Below are positions 42,779 through 51,296 of a DNA stretch of 64,000 bases, piece by piece; positions within the stretch are counted from its first letter, which is position 1; every line of letters starts with the position of its first letter. The notes beneath the pieces are model-generated. The model was given only the letters and a program-made list of their open reading frames with translations. It had not been told where the DNA came from and searched no databases. Location: assembly GCF_900119365.1 (NCBI RefSeq), contig NZ_FPJO01000019.1:1-64000 (forward strand). The letters run 5' to 3'. Origin of the DNA: Streptomyces atratus (GTDB lineage Bacteria; Actinomycetota; Actinomycetes; Streptomycetales; Streptomycetaceae). The translations under genes and the position numbers were made by a program.

Positions 42779-42907
42779 GCCGGTCCGGCGAACCGCGCCG
42801 GGGCCGGCCCGCCCGGCGGCCGCGGCCTGCGGATGCGCGGCGGGGGCGGGCGGCCGACGATTGAGGGCCGGGCAGCGGGTGGTCCGCGCCCGTCCCAGGA
42901 GGTTGAC

Positions 42908-44623
42908 GTGCCGGCCGATGCGTACGCGGAGAGCCCTGTGCCGTTCGACCCCGGCGTCCTGGCGGCGCTGGTCGACAGCACCATGGCCGGGGTGGGCGTG
43001 CTCGACACGAAGCTGCGCTATCTCTATGTCAACCCGGCCCTCGAACGGCTCAACGGCATCCCGGCCGCCGAACACCTCGGACGCACCGTCTCCGAGGTCC
43101 TCCCGGGGGTCGACGCGCGCGAGGACATGATGCGGGCGGTGCTCGCCGACGGGAAACCCCGCGAGATCACCTCCAGCGGATTCACCGCCGCGGCCGCCGC
43201 GGTCCGGCGGTACTGGCACGGGGCGTACCACCGGCTGGAGATCGACGGGCGGATCGTGGGCCTGGCCGGGATCGTGCTGGAGGTCATGGCCTCGGACCAG
43301 GGGCAGCGCGAGCTGGAGCAGGCCCGGCGCCATCTGACCCTGCTCGACACCGCGGCCGCCCGGATCGGCACCACCCTCGACGTGGACACCACCTGCGCCG
43401 AACTCGTCGACCTCGTCGTGCCGGGGCTGGCGGACCTCGCGACGGTCGAGGTGTTCCCGCCCGACGTCGCCGCACCGGTCCGGCCCGCGCCTCCCGGGGT
43501 GCTGCGGCTGCGGCGGGCGGCGCTGAAGGCCGTGCCGCGGCTGAGCGAGGAACTGGACGGGTTCGGGCTGACCGGCGAGTACATCGACTACCAGGAGGGC
43601 GCGGCCGTACAGCGCTGTCTGGTGGCCAACCAGCCGGTGGTGGAGAACCTCACCACCGACGAACAGCTGCTGCGCTCCGCCCCCCGCCCCGAACGGCTCG
43701 CCGCCTACCGCGCCCTCGGGATGCACTCGGCGGTCGTCGTGCCCGTCACCGTGCGCAGCGGCCCGCTCGGCATCCTCGGCCTGATCCGGGCGGGCGACTC
43801 ACCGGTCTTCACGGACGAGGACGTGGTGATCGCCCGGGAGCTCGCCGGCCGGGCCGCCGTCGATCTCGACCACGCCCGCCGCTACGCCCACGAGCACACC
43901 ATCGCCCTGGAGCTCCAGCGCTCCCTGCTGTCCGAACCGCGCCCGCCGCACCCGCACATCGAGATCGCCACCCGCTATCTGCCGGCCGACCGGAGCGTGA
44001 TGGTCGGCGGCGACTGGTTCGACGTCATCCCGCTGCGGGACGGACGGCACCTCAAGGCGATGGGCGATGTGATGGGGCACGGGGTGGAGGCGGCGGTCGC
44101 CATGAGCCACTACCGCTCCCTGCTGCGGATGCTCGCCGACGACGAGCTGCCGCCGCACCGCATCCTGGAACAGCTCGACCGGATGGTCGAGCGGTCCGGG
44201 CCGGACCGGGCGGCGACCTGTCTGCTGGTCGTCGTCGACCGGGTCGGCGGGGCGTGCGAGGTGGCGAGCGCCGGGCATCTGCCGCCGGTCCTGATCGATC
44301 CGCTGGCAGGGGCCAGGGTGTGCGACGAGATAGCGGTGGGGCCGCCGCTCGGCACCGGGTTCGGCGGGTACCGGACGACGCTGCTGGAGTTCGATCCGGG
44401 CACGGTGCTGTTCCTGTACACCGACGGTCTGGTCGAGCGGCGCGGCGAGGACATCGACGTCTCGGTCGGCCGCCTCAAGGAACTGACCCTGCCGGCCGGG
44501 GGCAGCCTCGACGGCCTGCTGGACGAGGTCCTCGAACGGTTCGGGCCGGGTGCCGAGGACGACATAGCGGTGCTGGCCTCCCGTACCCGGAGCCCCGGGG
44601 CGTGGACGCCCGACGCCACCTGA
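42908..44623 (+). CDS. PAS-GAF-PP2C (SpoIIE-type) protein phosphatase
   Basis: A 571-residue protein. An N-terminal PAS domain (about residues 12-120, with KLRYLYVNPALERLNGIPA) is followed by a GAF domain (140-325) and a SpoIIE PP2C phosphatase (345-560). The phosphatase keeps the acidic metal ligands in MVGGDWFDV and the later LYTDGLVERR and EDDIAVLA segments. Such proteins dephosphorylate anti-anti-sigma factors in response to sensory input. AGGAGG (42897-42902) supports the GTG start. Confidence 0.93.
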   Translation: MPADAYAESPVPFDPGVLAALVDSTMAGVGVLDTKLRYLYVNPALERLNGIPAAEHLGRTVSEVLPGVDAREDMMRAVLADGKPREITSSGFTAAAAAVRRYWHGAYHRLEIDGRIVGLAGIVLEVMASDQGQRELEQARRHLTLLDTAAARIGTTLDVDTTCAELVDLVVPGLADLATVEVFPPDVAAPVRPAPPGVLRLRRAALKAVPRLSEELDGFGLTGEYIDYQEGAAVQRCLVANQPVVENLTTDEQLLRSAPRPERLAAYRALGMHSAVVVPVTVRSGPLGILGLIRAGDSPVFTDEDVVIARELAGRAAVDLDHARRYAHEHTIALELQRSLLSEPRPPHPHIEIATRYLPADRSVMVGGDWFDVIPLRDGRHLKAMGDVMGHGVEAAVAMSHYRSLLRMLADDELPPHRILEQLDRMVERSGPDRAATCLLVVVDRVGGACEVASAGHLPPVLIDPLAGARVCDEIAVGPPLGTGFGGYRTTLLEFDPGTVLFLYTDGLVERRGEDIDVSVGRLKELTLPAGGSLDGLLDEVLERFGPGAEDDIAVLASRTRSPGAWTPDAT

Positions 44624-44635
44624 CCCCGGGCGGCG

Positions 44636-45484
44636 TCAGCCCAGCTCCAGGCTGGTGATGCCGAACAGTCCGGCGTGGTCGATGTCCGGTGCCGGTCCCG
44701 TGTACATCCGGGCCGTCTCGAACGACGGGGTGAGGCCCAGCTGTTCGGCGAGCCGCACCGCCGCCGGGTTGACATCGGGCACGTCGATCGCGACCGGCAC
44801 GCCGGGATCGGCCGCCGCCAGCGCACTGATCAGGGAACCCGCCGCCTCGGGCGATTCCGCGTACACGGGACCGATGCGGGACGACGTACGGCAGGGGCGC
44901 GTCACGGCCAGACCGCGCAGCGCCCCGTCACGGACGGCGGCGAGCGAGGTGCGCGTGGGGTGGGCGATCCACGGGGCGAGGAAGCTGTCCCGGTCGGCCG
45001 GGAAGAAGCGGCGGTCGTAGGCGGCGAGCCGGTCGAACGGGACGGTGCGGCCGTCGACGAGCTCCGTACCGGCCGGGGCGGGCAGCCCGGCGGGCGGCAG
45101 CCCCTCGTAACGCATGTTCGTCCATACGGAACGGAAGCCGGACTTACGGTAGTTGGGCTGCTGCGCCACCACCCCGTCGAGCCCGACGTTGCGCCTCTCC
45201 AGCCGCGCCATGCCGGCCCGCCAGAGCTGGATGCCGTATCCCCGGCCGCGCAGGTGCGGTCGGGTGAGGTAGAAGCCGAGGAACCCGAAACCGGAGCCGT
45301 AGCGGACGACGGAGACGCAGGAGACCGGCTCGCCGTCGAGGCGGCCGATCAGGAAGCCCTGCGGATCGGTGGCGAAGAAGGCGTGGCGGTCGGTCAGTCC
45401 GGGATTCCAGCTCTCCTCGTGGGCCCATTCGGACAGCATCGTGAGGTCGTCGGCGCTTGCGTTGGTGATCTCGAAGTTCGGCAC
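44636..45484 (-). CDS. GNAT N-acetyltransferase (tandem)
   Basis: A 282-residue protein. The N-terminal half is a GNAT domain with the acetyl-CoA loop LRGRGYGIQLWRAGMARL (about residues 98-115). The C-terminal half has the remains of a second GNAT fold (GPVYAESPEAAGSLISALAA). Similar two-domain acetyltransferases occur widely in actinobacteria; the acceptor is unknown. It converges with the SpoIIE-type gene. Confidence 0.9.
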   Translation of the reverse strand: MPNFEITNASADDLTMLSEWAHEESWNPGLTDRHAFFATDPQGFLIGRLDGEPVSCVSVVRYGSGFGFLGFYLTRPHLRGRGYGIQLWRAGMARLERRNVGLDGVVAQQPNYRKSGFRSVWTNMRYEGLPPAGLPAPAGTELVDGRTVPFDRLAAYDRRFFPADRDSFLAPWIAHPTRTSLAAVRDGALRGLAVTRPCRTSSRIGPVYAESPEAAGSLISALAAADPGVPVAIDVPDVNPAAVRLAEQLGLTPSFETARMYTGPAPDIDHAGLFGITSLELG

Positions 45485-45525
45485 GGGGCACCTGTACCCG
45501 CCCGGGTGGCCGTTTCAACGGCGGA

Positions 45526-46122
45526 TCAGACGAACAGGAACACGCCCGCCGTCGCGGCCCCCAGCGAGCCCCCGGCGACCGTCTGCGCCACCGAGTGGTA
45601 CCCGAGCGCGACGCGGGACCAGCACACGGCGACGGTCATCGTGCAGGCGAGCAGCCACCACGGCGAGTGGACCGCGGCGAGCAGGGCGACCACGGCCGAG
45701 GCGACCGCGGCGTCCACCGAGATCTTCCAGACGGTGTTGACGGCCAGCAGGACCACGGTCATCGCCCAGAGGGCGAGCATCGCCGCGAGGATGCCGGTGG
45801 GGGCGTGGCCCAGGACCATCACCAGCGAGCCGGTGCCGATGGAGCCGAGGATGACGAAGAAGATCGGGGCCCGCTTGGTGCGGTCGACGACATGGCGGTC
45901 GCCCCAGGTGCCGCGCCCGCGCTCCCACTCGATGTACCCGGCGGGTATGAGGCCCGCGCACAGGGCGCCGAGGAATCCCCAGAGCAGACCGGTCCAGTGA
46001 CCGGCGGCGGCCAGACCGACGCCGAGCATGCCGACGAGCAGGACGTTGCGGGGCTGGAAGACGTCGGTGACGGTGCGCGCGGTGGTGTTGTCCGGCGATG
46101 CGGTGGTGTCGGTGGAGGTCAT
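45526..46122 (-). CDS. PAP2-family phosphatase-like membrane protein
   Basis: A 198-residue membrane protein with five or six helices and the C-terminal PAP2 motif part VCWSRVALGYHSVAQTVAGG (SRxxxxxHxxxD with Q at the final acid position). The N-terminal KxxxxxxRP-like part is WERGRG..DRTKRAP. It would hydrolyse a lipid pyrophosphate or phosphate if active; the divergent acid makes this uncertain. Its ATG overlaps the stop of the upstream gene (ATGA), so it belongs to the operon starting at 48544. Confidence 0.8.
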   Translation of the reverse strand: MTSTDTTASPDNTTARTVTDVFQPRNVLLVGMLGVGLAAAGHWTGLLWGFLGALCAGLIPAGYIEWERGRGTWGDRHVVDRTKRAPIFFVILGSIGTGSLVMVLGHAPTGILAAMLALWAMTVVLLAVNTVWKISVDAAVASAVVALLAAVHSPWWLLACTMTVAVCWSRVALGYHSVAQTVAGGSLGAATAGVFLFV

Positions 46123-47417
46123 GCTGTCTCCTCGGTGGACGCCGTGCGGGGCGCTGCGGTTGCGGTGGACGGGGCGGGTGCGGCATCCGCCAGCACCTGT
46201 GCCGCCCGGTTCTGCGGGACCGTCCGGTAGGCGGTGGCCACCCGGACCAGCCAGGCCACCTCGCCGTCCTGGTCGGTGGCGTGCTGGGTCTCCACCGCCG
46301 CGGCGGTCGAGGCGGGCGCGCCGCTGTTCTTCGCGGTGAGCGCCGCCTTGATCCAGTACGCCTCGGCGAGCGGGCCCGCCCGGTCCGGGTCCGTGGTGCC
46401 GTCCGCCGCGGCGGCGGCCTTCGCGGCCGGGAGCAGGGTGTCGGGCACGTAGTGGCGCAGCTTCTCCACCGCGTCCGCGATGTCGGCGGCCCAGCGGTCG
46501 ATCCGCAGGTCCGCGGGGGTGCCGAAGCGGGTGAGTTCGCGGGCCAGCGAGGCCGGGGGGTCGAAGGGCTGCTCGGGGAAGGCGGTCATCAACTCGCGCC
46601 AGAGGCCGTGCAGTTTGACCTGGGCCCGCCAGAGCTTCGCGCGCCGCTGCCCCTTGCTGAGGGCGGGGATGGAGGCGCCCACGGCGAAGAAGGCGAACAG
46701 CACCACCTGTGCGGCCTCGGTGACTTCGTCGAAGCGGAGCGCGAAGGACTCGCTCGGGGTGTCGACGACGCTGACCCACAGGAACAGGGTCCGGCTGACG
46801 GTGTAGCCGACCCCGATGAACATGGCGAACGTCATCATCCCGAGCCCTACCCGCAGGTGGCGGAGCCCGGCATTGGCGGTGGCCAGTGCCCACTGGTACG
46901 CGCAGACGGCGGACGCGGCGCCCAAGTAGAGGTAGAACACGCTCATGTACAGCGTGGCCCCCCACTGTCCCGCGTGGTCGGCGACGAAGCGGTCCGAGGG
47001 GACGGAGCGGTCGACGACGGTGAAGAACAGCACCGTCAGCAGGATCAGTGTGGCGATCGACGCCTTGGCCGCCACCTGCTGGATGGCGCGGGCGAACCGC
47101 ACATGACGCGGCACGGTCCCGCCGTCGGGGTACCGGCCGTAGATCGCGACGATGTAGCTGAGGATCGCCAGGATCGCGATCGTCGCCGTGTAGTGCTTGA
47201 TCAGGACGGCGAGGTCGGTGACGGCGCTGTCGTTGAGCGCGAGCCGTACGGCCCGGGTCTTGGTCCACAGGGCGGCGGCGAATCCCGCGTAGCAGCCCCA
47301 GAGGGCCCGGCGGCGCTTGTCTTCTTCGTCGCCCCACAGGGCTGCCGGCATGCGCCACAGGGCGACGGCCGTCATCAGAACGGCCACGAGGTAGCCGGCG
47401 AGGTCGAGCGGGGTCAC
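46119..47417 (-). CDS. MAB_1171c-type multi-pass membrane protein
   Basis: A 432-residue protein. The first 250 residues hold seven or so transmembrane helices (VTPLDLAGYLVAVLMTAVAL onward); the remainder is a soluble helical region (LARELTRFGTPADLRIDRW). This pattern matches the putative transporter family named after MAB_1171c. The start GTG follows AAGGA, and the stop overlaps the PAP2 start. It is the third gene of a HTH - protease - membrane - PAP2 operon. No transport substrate can be inferred. Confidence 0.8.
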   Translation of the reverse strand: MTPLDLAGYLVAVLMTAVALWRMPAALWGDEEDKRRRALWGCYAGFAAALWTKTRAVRLALNDSAVTDLAVLIKHYTATIAILAILSYIVAIYGRYPDGGTVPRHVRFARAIQQVAAKASIATLILLTVLFFTVVDRSVPSDRFVADHAGQWGATLYMSVFYLYLGAASAVCAYQWALATANAGLRHLRVGLGMMTFAMFIGVGYTVSRTLFLWVSVVDTPSESFALRFDEVTEAAQVVLFAFFAVGASIPALSKGQRRAKLWRAQVKLHGLWRELMTAFPEQPFDPPASLARELTRFGTPADLRIDRWAADIADAVEKLRHYVPDTLLPAAKAAAAADGTTDPDRAGPLAEAYWIKAALTAKNSGAPASTAAAVETQHATDQDGEVAWLVRVATAYRTVPQNRAAQVLADAAPAPSTATAAPRTASTEETA

Positions 47418-47464
47418 GGCGGAGTCCTTGGGGTGGTGGGGGGAGAGGCGGGGGACGGTCGGTG

Positions 47465-48076
47465 TCAGCTGCGGCGGAACAGGCCCCGGCGGCGGTTGGC
47501 GACCGGGCGGGAGAGGGAGTTGGCCAGCCGCCCCACCATGTCGTCGCTCGTCACGTCCATGGCCATACGGGGGATGAGCGAGGCACCGAACTCGGCCATC
47601 CGCTCGTCGTGCGTGTCGTACTGCGCGCGGGCCTGCACGGTGCCGTCCCCCGACCGGAGCGCGTCGGCGATCTCGGCCACGACCGGCTGCGGCTGCGGCG
47701 ACGGCGGGGGTTCGGTCCCGAGGACCCGGCTGATCAGTGAGGTGTCGAAGACCGGCAGCAGGCGCCGGAGTTGCTCGGGGTCGAGGGAGGTGCCGTGGTC
47801 GAACCACTCGTGGCACAGCTCGTGCAGGATGACGTGCTGGGTCTGGTACGCGGTCGGCCGGCGGCGGTAGAGCACGAAGCTGGTCCCGCCGGTCTTCAGG
47901 CGCAGTCCGCAGGCGGCGTTGACGCGGGCCAGCCGGTCGGGCATCTCGTGCAGCACGATGGTGCGGCCGCGGGCCGCCTCCATGTTCGCCACCAGTGCGC
48001 CGATGGAGAAGGGCGTGGGGATGGGCAGATCGGCCAGCCCGGCCTCGCACTCCTTCCGTAGTTCGCGCAGGGACAT
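47465..48076 (-). CDS. ImmA/IrrE-like zinc metalloprotease
   Basis: A 203-residue protein with the zinc motif HELCH (about residues 86-90, in HVILHELCHEWFDH). The size and upstream HTH gene fit the ImmA/IrrE type, which cleaves cognate repressors in mobile elements and stress responses. The C-terminal third is extra and unassigned. It starts six bases after the HTH stop, so the two form a coupled repressor-protease pair. Confidence 0.85.
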   Translation of the reverse strand: MSLRELRKECEAGLADLPIPTPFSIGALVANMEAARGRTIVLHEMPDRLARVNAACGLRLKTGGTSFVLYRRRPTAYQTQHVILHELCHEWFDHGTSLDPEQLRRLLPVFDTSLISRVLGTEPPPSPQPQPVVAEIADALRSGDGTVQARAQYDTHDERMAEFGASLIPRMAMDVTSDDMVGRLANSLSRPVANRRRGLFRRS

Positions 48077-48082
48077 GAAGTG

Positions 48083-48544
48083 CTACTTCTCCGGCTCGCC
48101 GTGGGCGGCGCCGCCGTCGGCCGCGCCCTGCCGGTCCCTGGCGTCCTCCAGCAGGGAGAGTGCGAACTGCAGCAGCTCCGGCGGGAGACCGTCCTCGTCG
48201 AGGCCGCGCCCGGCCACTCCGCTGATCTCTCCCGTACGCCGCATCGCGAGGAACTGCAGACCGGCGACGACGTCGTCGACGACCTCGGACTCCTCCTTGA
48301 AGAACCGCCAGTCCACGCCGAAGCCCAGACCGAGCGCCTTGAGGATGTCCTCGGAGGGCTGGGTGACCTTTCCGGCAAGGATGTTGGAGAAGTAGCTGTG
48401 CGAGAGCGACCCGCCGCGCTCCTTGACCAGATCGGCGAAGACGCGCCCCGAGATCTTCTGGCCGGGGAATGTCTTCTCCACCATGTACTCGACCTTCTGC
48501 TGCAACGTCCGCAGCTCCGGCGAGCGTTCCTCGACGCTGTCCAT
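48083..48544 (-). CDS. XRE-like HTH regulator paired with a metalloprotease
   Basis: A 153-residue protein whose HTH lies at about residues 25-90: FADLVKERGGSLSHSYFSNILAGKVTQPSEDILKALGLGFGV. This resembles Streptomyces regulators that are coupled to ImmA-like proteases. ATG at 48544 is preferred because GGGGGG lies four bases upstream; a GTG at 48556 would add four residues. It is the first gene of the four-gene operon. Confidence 0.85.
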   Translation of the reverse strand: MDSVEERSPELRTLQQKVEYMVEKTFPGQKISGRVFADLVKERGGSLSHSYFSNILAGKVTQPSEDILKALGLGFGVDWRFFKEESEVVDDVVAGLQFLAMRRTGEISGVAGRGLDEDGLPPELLQFALSLLEDARDRQGAADGGAAHGEPEK

Positions 48545-48698
48545 CCGGCCCCCCACGTATCCGCTCCCGTCCGATCGGTGTTCACGTCGTCGATTCGGTC
48601 AACGGGCTCGTACTGTAACGAACCCTGACGTGGCGTCCTCAGCACGGTAGGCGGTACGGGAACGGGCTTGCGTAAACACGCAACGTCACTGTTAACTC

Positions 48699-48856
48699 GA
48701 AAAAACACGGGCAGGGGACCACGAGGGGAGTCCCCTGCCCGTGAAATCGACTGGTTCCGTGTGAATTCACCACGGACAAAAGGTGCATGGTGCACATGCA
48801 TGTTGTGCGGGCGTACGTGTAGCCCTTCACGACGGGGGATGCGTGAAGGGCTACCC
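48699..48856 (-). ncRNA. Candidate 6C-type small RNA
   Basis: On the minus strand an RNA of about 155 bases can be drawn. Its 5' hairpin (arms 48842-48854 and 48819-48831, 13 perfect pairs) has the loop CATCCCCCGT, and a 3' hairpin (arms 48731-48743 and 48706-48718, 13 perfect pairs) has CTCCCCTCGTGG in its loop and is followed by TTTTTT. Two stems with C-rich loops are the hallmark of the actinobacterial 6C RNA (Rfam 6C). A -10/-35 pair precedes it. It lies between the HTH operon and cspA. Confidence 0.7.
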
Positions 48857-48860
48857 CTGC

Positions 48861-48889
48861 ATTATGACTGCTGGTCAGGCCGTCATCAA
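48861..48889 (-). promoter_or_regulatory. Sigma-HrdB-like promoter of the small RNA
   Basis: On the minus strand TTGATG (48889-48884) and CATAAT (48866-48861) are separated by exactly 17 bases, close to the vegetative consensus. The predicted start lies about 6-7 bases beyond the -10, at the foot of the first hairpin. Confidence 0.65.
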
Positions 48890-49294
48890 CTGCCGTCCGG
48901 GGTGGTGCGTCCGGGGGTGGGGCCGGTGCGGGGTGCTCGCCGGTGGGATCGCGGGCGTTCGGACCGGTTGCGTGAATATTGATTTCCGGCGGAAAGAGAA
49001 TTGCGCGCGACACCTCACTCGATTTGAATCAGGGTTGGCTCGGAGTTGAATCGGGGTTTAATTCGGATCCGGCGGACCGGAATTACTCCCCCTGTCCGTC
49101 CGGTTCCGCCGTGCTATTCTGGAAGTAGTTGCAGTTGTGGTTCCCGAAGACTCCAAGTGTGCTCCTCGGCTCAATGTGCCGAGGGCTGCGCTTCTCTGTA
49201 TTTCCGGTGCTTTCCGGATGGGGTAATCATCGCGGCGACGTGGGATCCGCACCGTGCGGATCCCCGGGAACTGCCCCCATGAAGGAGACAGAAC
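48890..49294 (+). other. Long upstream region and structured leader of the cold-shock gene
   Basis: About 400 bases without a gene. The right part holds the cold-shock leader: a hairpin with arms 49164-49170 and 49178-49184, and a palindrome with 11-base arms (49242-49252 and 49254-49264) ending 30 bases before the ATG. Long structured leaders are common for cold-shock genes. A GGAG ribosome site (AAGGAG) lies about nine bases before the ATG. Confidence 0.55.
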
Positions 49295-49498
49295 ATGGCT
49301 ACTGGCACCGTCAAGTGGTTCAACGCGGAAAAGGGCTTCGGTTTCATCGAGCAGGACGGCGGCGGCCCCGATGTCTTCGCCCACTACTCGAACATCGCGG
49401 CCTCCGGCTTCCGTGAGCTCCAGGAAGGCCAGCGGGTGAACTTCGATGTCACGCAGGGCCAGAAGGGCCCGCAGGCGGAGAACATCACCCCGGCCTGA
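49295..49498 (+). CDS. cspA: Cold-shock protein CspA family
   Basis: A 67-residue OB-fold cold-shock protein with RNP1 KGFGFI (residues 13-18) and an RNP2-like VFAHY (residues 27-31). It binds single-stranded RNA and DNA and unfolds mRNA structure. It is followed by a DEAD-box helicase gene at about 240 bases, a pairing expected for cold adaptation. Several paralogues are normal in Streptomyces, so the exact name is provisional. Confidence 0.95.
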   Translation: MATGTVKWFNAEKGFGFIEQDGGGPDVFAHYSNIAASGFRELQEGQRVNFDVTQGQKGPQAENITPA

Positions 49499-49740
49499 CC
49501 CCGCCGCTCCGGCGCCGACGCGCTGTGACGACTTGCACGATCGGGGCCCCCACCTCCGGGTGCGGGCCCCGGTTCGCTGTCGTCCGCGCTGTCCGGCGCC
49601 CGCCCGAGCCACTCCGGCGCGGCTCATTTCTCGCAGCCGGGTTTCGTCCAGGATTGTCAACGGCCCGTTCTTGCGATTCTTGCGCCGCCCGCCGCCGCAG
49701 CGAATTCCTCGATACGCGCCCTGTCGAGGAAGGGTTCCGT

Positions 49741-51198
49741 ATGGACCGCGACCGCACAGTACGTTCGAACGACCGAAATTCCCGTACCCGCTCCAGCAGC
49801 CGCAGGCCCGCCCCCGTGCATGGGGAGTTCGCGGCGCCGAAGACCATCACCCCGGCGCTGCCCGCAATTTCGGCCTTCGCGGAGCTGGAGCTGCCCGGGC
49901 CGCTGCTCTCGGCGCTCACCGCCGAGGGCGTCACCACGCCGTTCCCGATCCAGGCCGCCACCTTGCCGAACGCCCTCGCGGGGCGTGACGTGCTGGGCCG
50001 CGGCCGGACCGGCTCCGGCAAGACGCTCGCCTTCGGTCTGGCCGTTCTGGCCCGTACCGCGGGCAGGCGGGCCGACGCCCGCCGACCGCTGGCCCTGGTC
50101 CTCGTCCCGACCCGGGAACTGGCCCAGCAGGTCACCGACGCGCTCACCCCGTACGCCCATGCGCTGGGGCTGCGCCTCGCCACCGTCGTCGGCGGCCTGT
50201 CGATCGGCCGGCAGGCCTCCGCGCTGCGCTCCGGCGCCGAGGTCGTCATCGCCACTCCGGGCCGGCTGAAGGACCTCGTCGAGCGCCGCGACTGCCAGCT
50301 GGACCGGGTCGCCGTCACCGTTCTCGACGAGGCCGACCAGATGGCCGACATGGGGTTCATGCCGCAGGTCACCGAACTGCTCGACCTGGTGCGGCCGCAG
50401 GGCCAGCGGATGCTGTTCTCGGCGACCCTGGACCGTGACGTGGACCTGCTGGTCCGCCGCTATCTGCACGATCCGGTGGTCCACTCGGTCGACCCGGCGG
50501 CCGGCGCGGTGACGACGATGGAGCACCACGTGTTCTACGTACAGGGCGCGGACAAGTACGCCACCACGACGGAGATCGCGGCCCGCGAAGGCCGGGTGAT
50601 CATGTTCCTGGACACCAAGCACGCCGTGGACAAGCTCACCGGCCATCTGCTCGGCAGCGGGGTGCGGGCCGCCGCACTGCACGGCGGGAAGTCCCAGCCG
50701 CAGCGCACCCGCACCCTGGACCGGTTCCGGACCGGGCAGATCACGGTGCTGGTCGCCACGAACGTCGCGGCGCGCGGCATCCACATCGACAACCTGGACC
50801 TGGTCGTCAACGTCGATCCGCCGACCGACCACAAGGACTATCTGCACCGGGGCGGGCGTACCGCCCGTGCCGGGGAGTCCGGCAGCGTCGTCACACTGGT
50901 GCTGCCGGGACAGCGTCGGGAGATGGCCCGGCTGATGGCCGACGCCGGGATCACCCCGAAGATCGCCCAGGTCCGTTCCGGCGAGGCCGAACTGAGCCGG
51001 ATCACCGGCGCGCGCAAGCCCTCCGGGGTGCCGGTCGGCGGCGCCGCACCGGTGCCGGAGCGCGCCGGGAGCGGCGCCCCGGCCTTCCGGGGCCTGGGCA
51101 GCCGCCCCACGAAGGCGGGCCGCTCACGCCGCAGCGACCTGCCCACCGCGGAGGCACGCGCCGCCGCGAAGCAGCGCCGCGCCAACCGCGGCGGGTAG
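49741..51198 (+). CDS. DEAD-box RNA helicase
   Basis: A 485-residue helicase. Visible motifs are Q (PFPIQ), I (GRTGSGKT), Ia (PTRELA), II (DEAD, LDEADQMADMG), III (SAT) and VI (HRGGRTARAG). The first 45 residues and last 85 are basic and disordered-looking. ATG at 49741 follows GAGGAAGGG. The location after cspA suggests a role in unwinding mRNA or rRNA structures at low temperature. Confidence 0.96.
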   Translation: MDRDRTVRSNDRNSRTRSSSRRPAPVHGEFAAPKTITPALPAISAFAELELPGPLLSALTAEGVTTPFPIQAATLPNALAGRDVLGRGRTGSGKTLAFGLAVLARTAGRRADARRPLALVLVPTRELAQQVTDALTPYAHALGLRLATVVGGLSIGRQASALRSGAEVVIATPGRLKDLVERRDCQLDRVAVTVLDEADQMADMGFMPQVTELLDLVRPQGQRMLFSATLDRDVDLLVRRYLHDPVVHSVDPAAGAVTTMEHHVFYVQGADKYATTTEIAAREGRVIMFLDTKHAVDKLTGHLLGSGVRAAALHGGKSQPQRTRTLDRFRTGQITVLVATNVAARGIHIDNLDLVVNVDPPTDHKDYLHRGGRTARAGESGSVVTLVLPGQRREMARLMADAGITPKIAQVRSGEAELSRITGARKPSGVPVGGAAPVPERAGSGAPAFRGLGSRPTKAGRSRRSDLPTAEARAAAKQRRANRGG

Positions 51199-51296
51199 CG
51201 CGCGTCCGTCCGTGAAGTCCTGCCCCCCGGCGGCGCGGCTCACCGGCCGCCCGCGAAGCCCTGCCCTGCCCTGCCCTGCCCGGGTCGCGGCGCGGC

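Noticed and set aside
48639..49013. Leftward 124-residue frame over the small-RNA region
   Set aside because: No ribosome site or family resemblance, and it runs through both hairpins of the candidate RNA.
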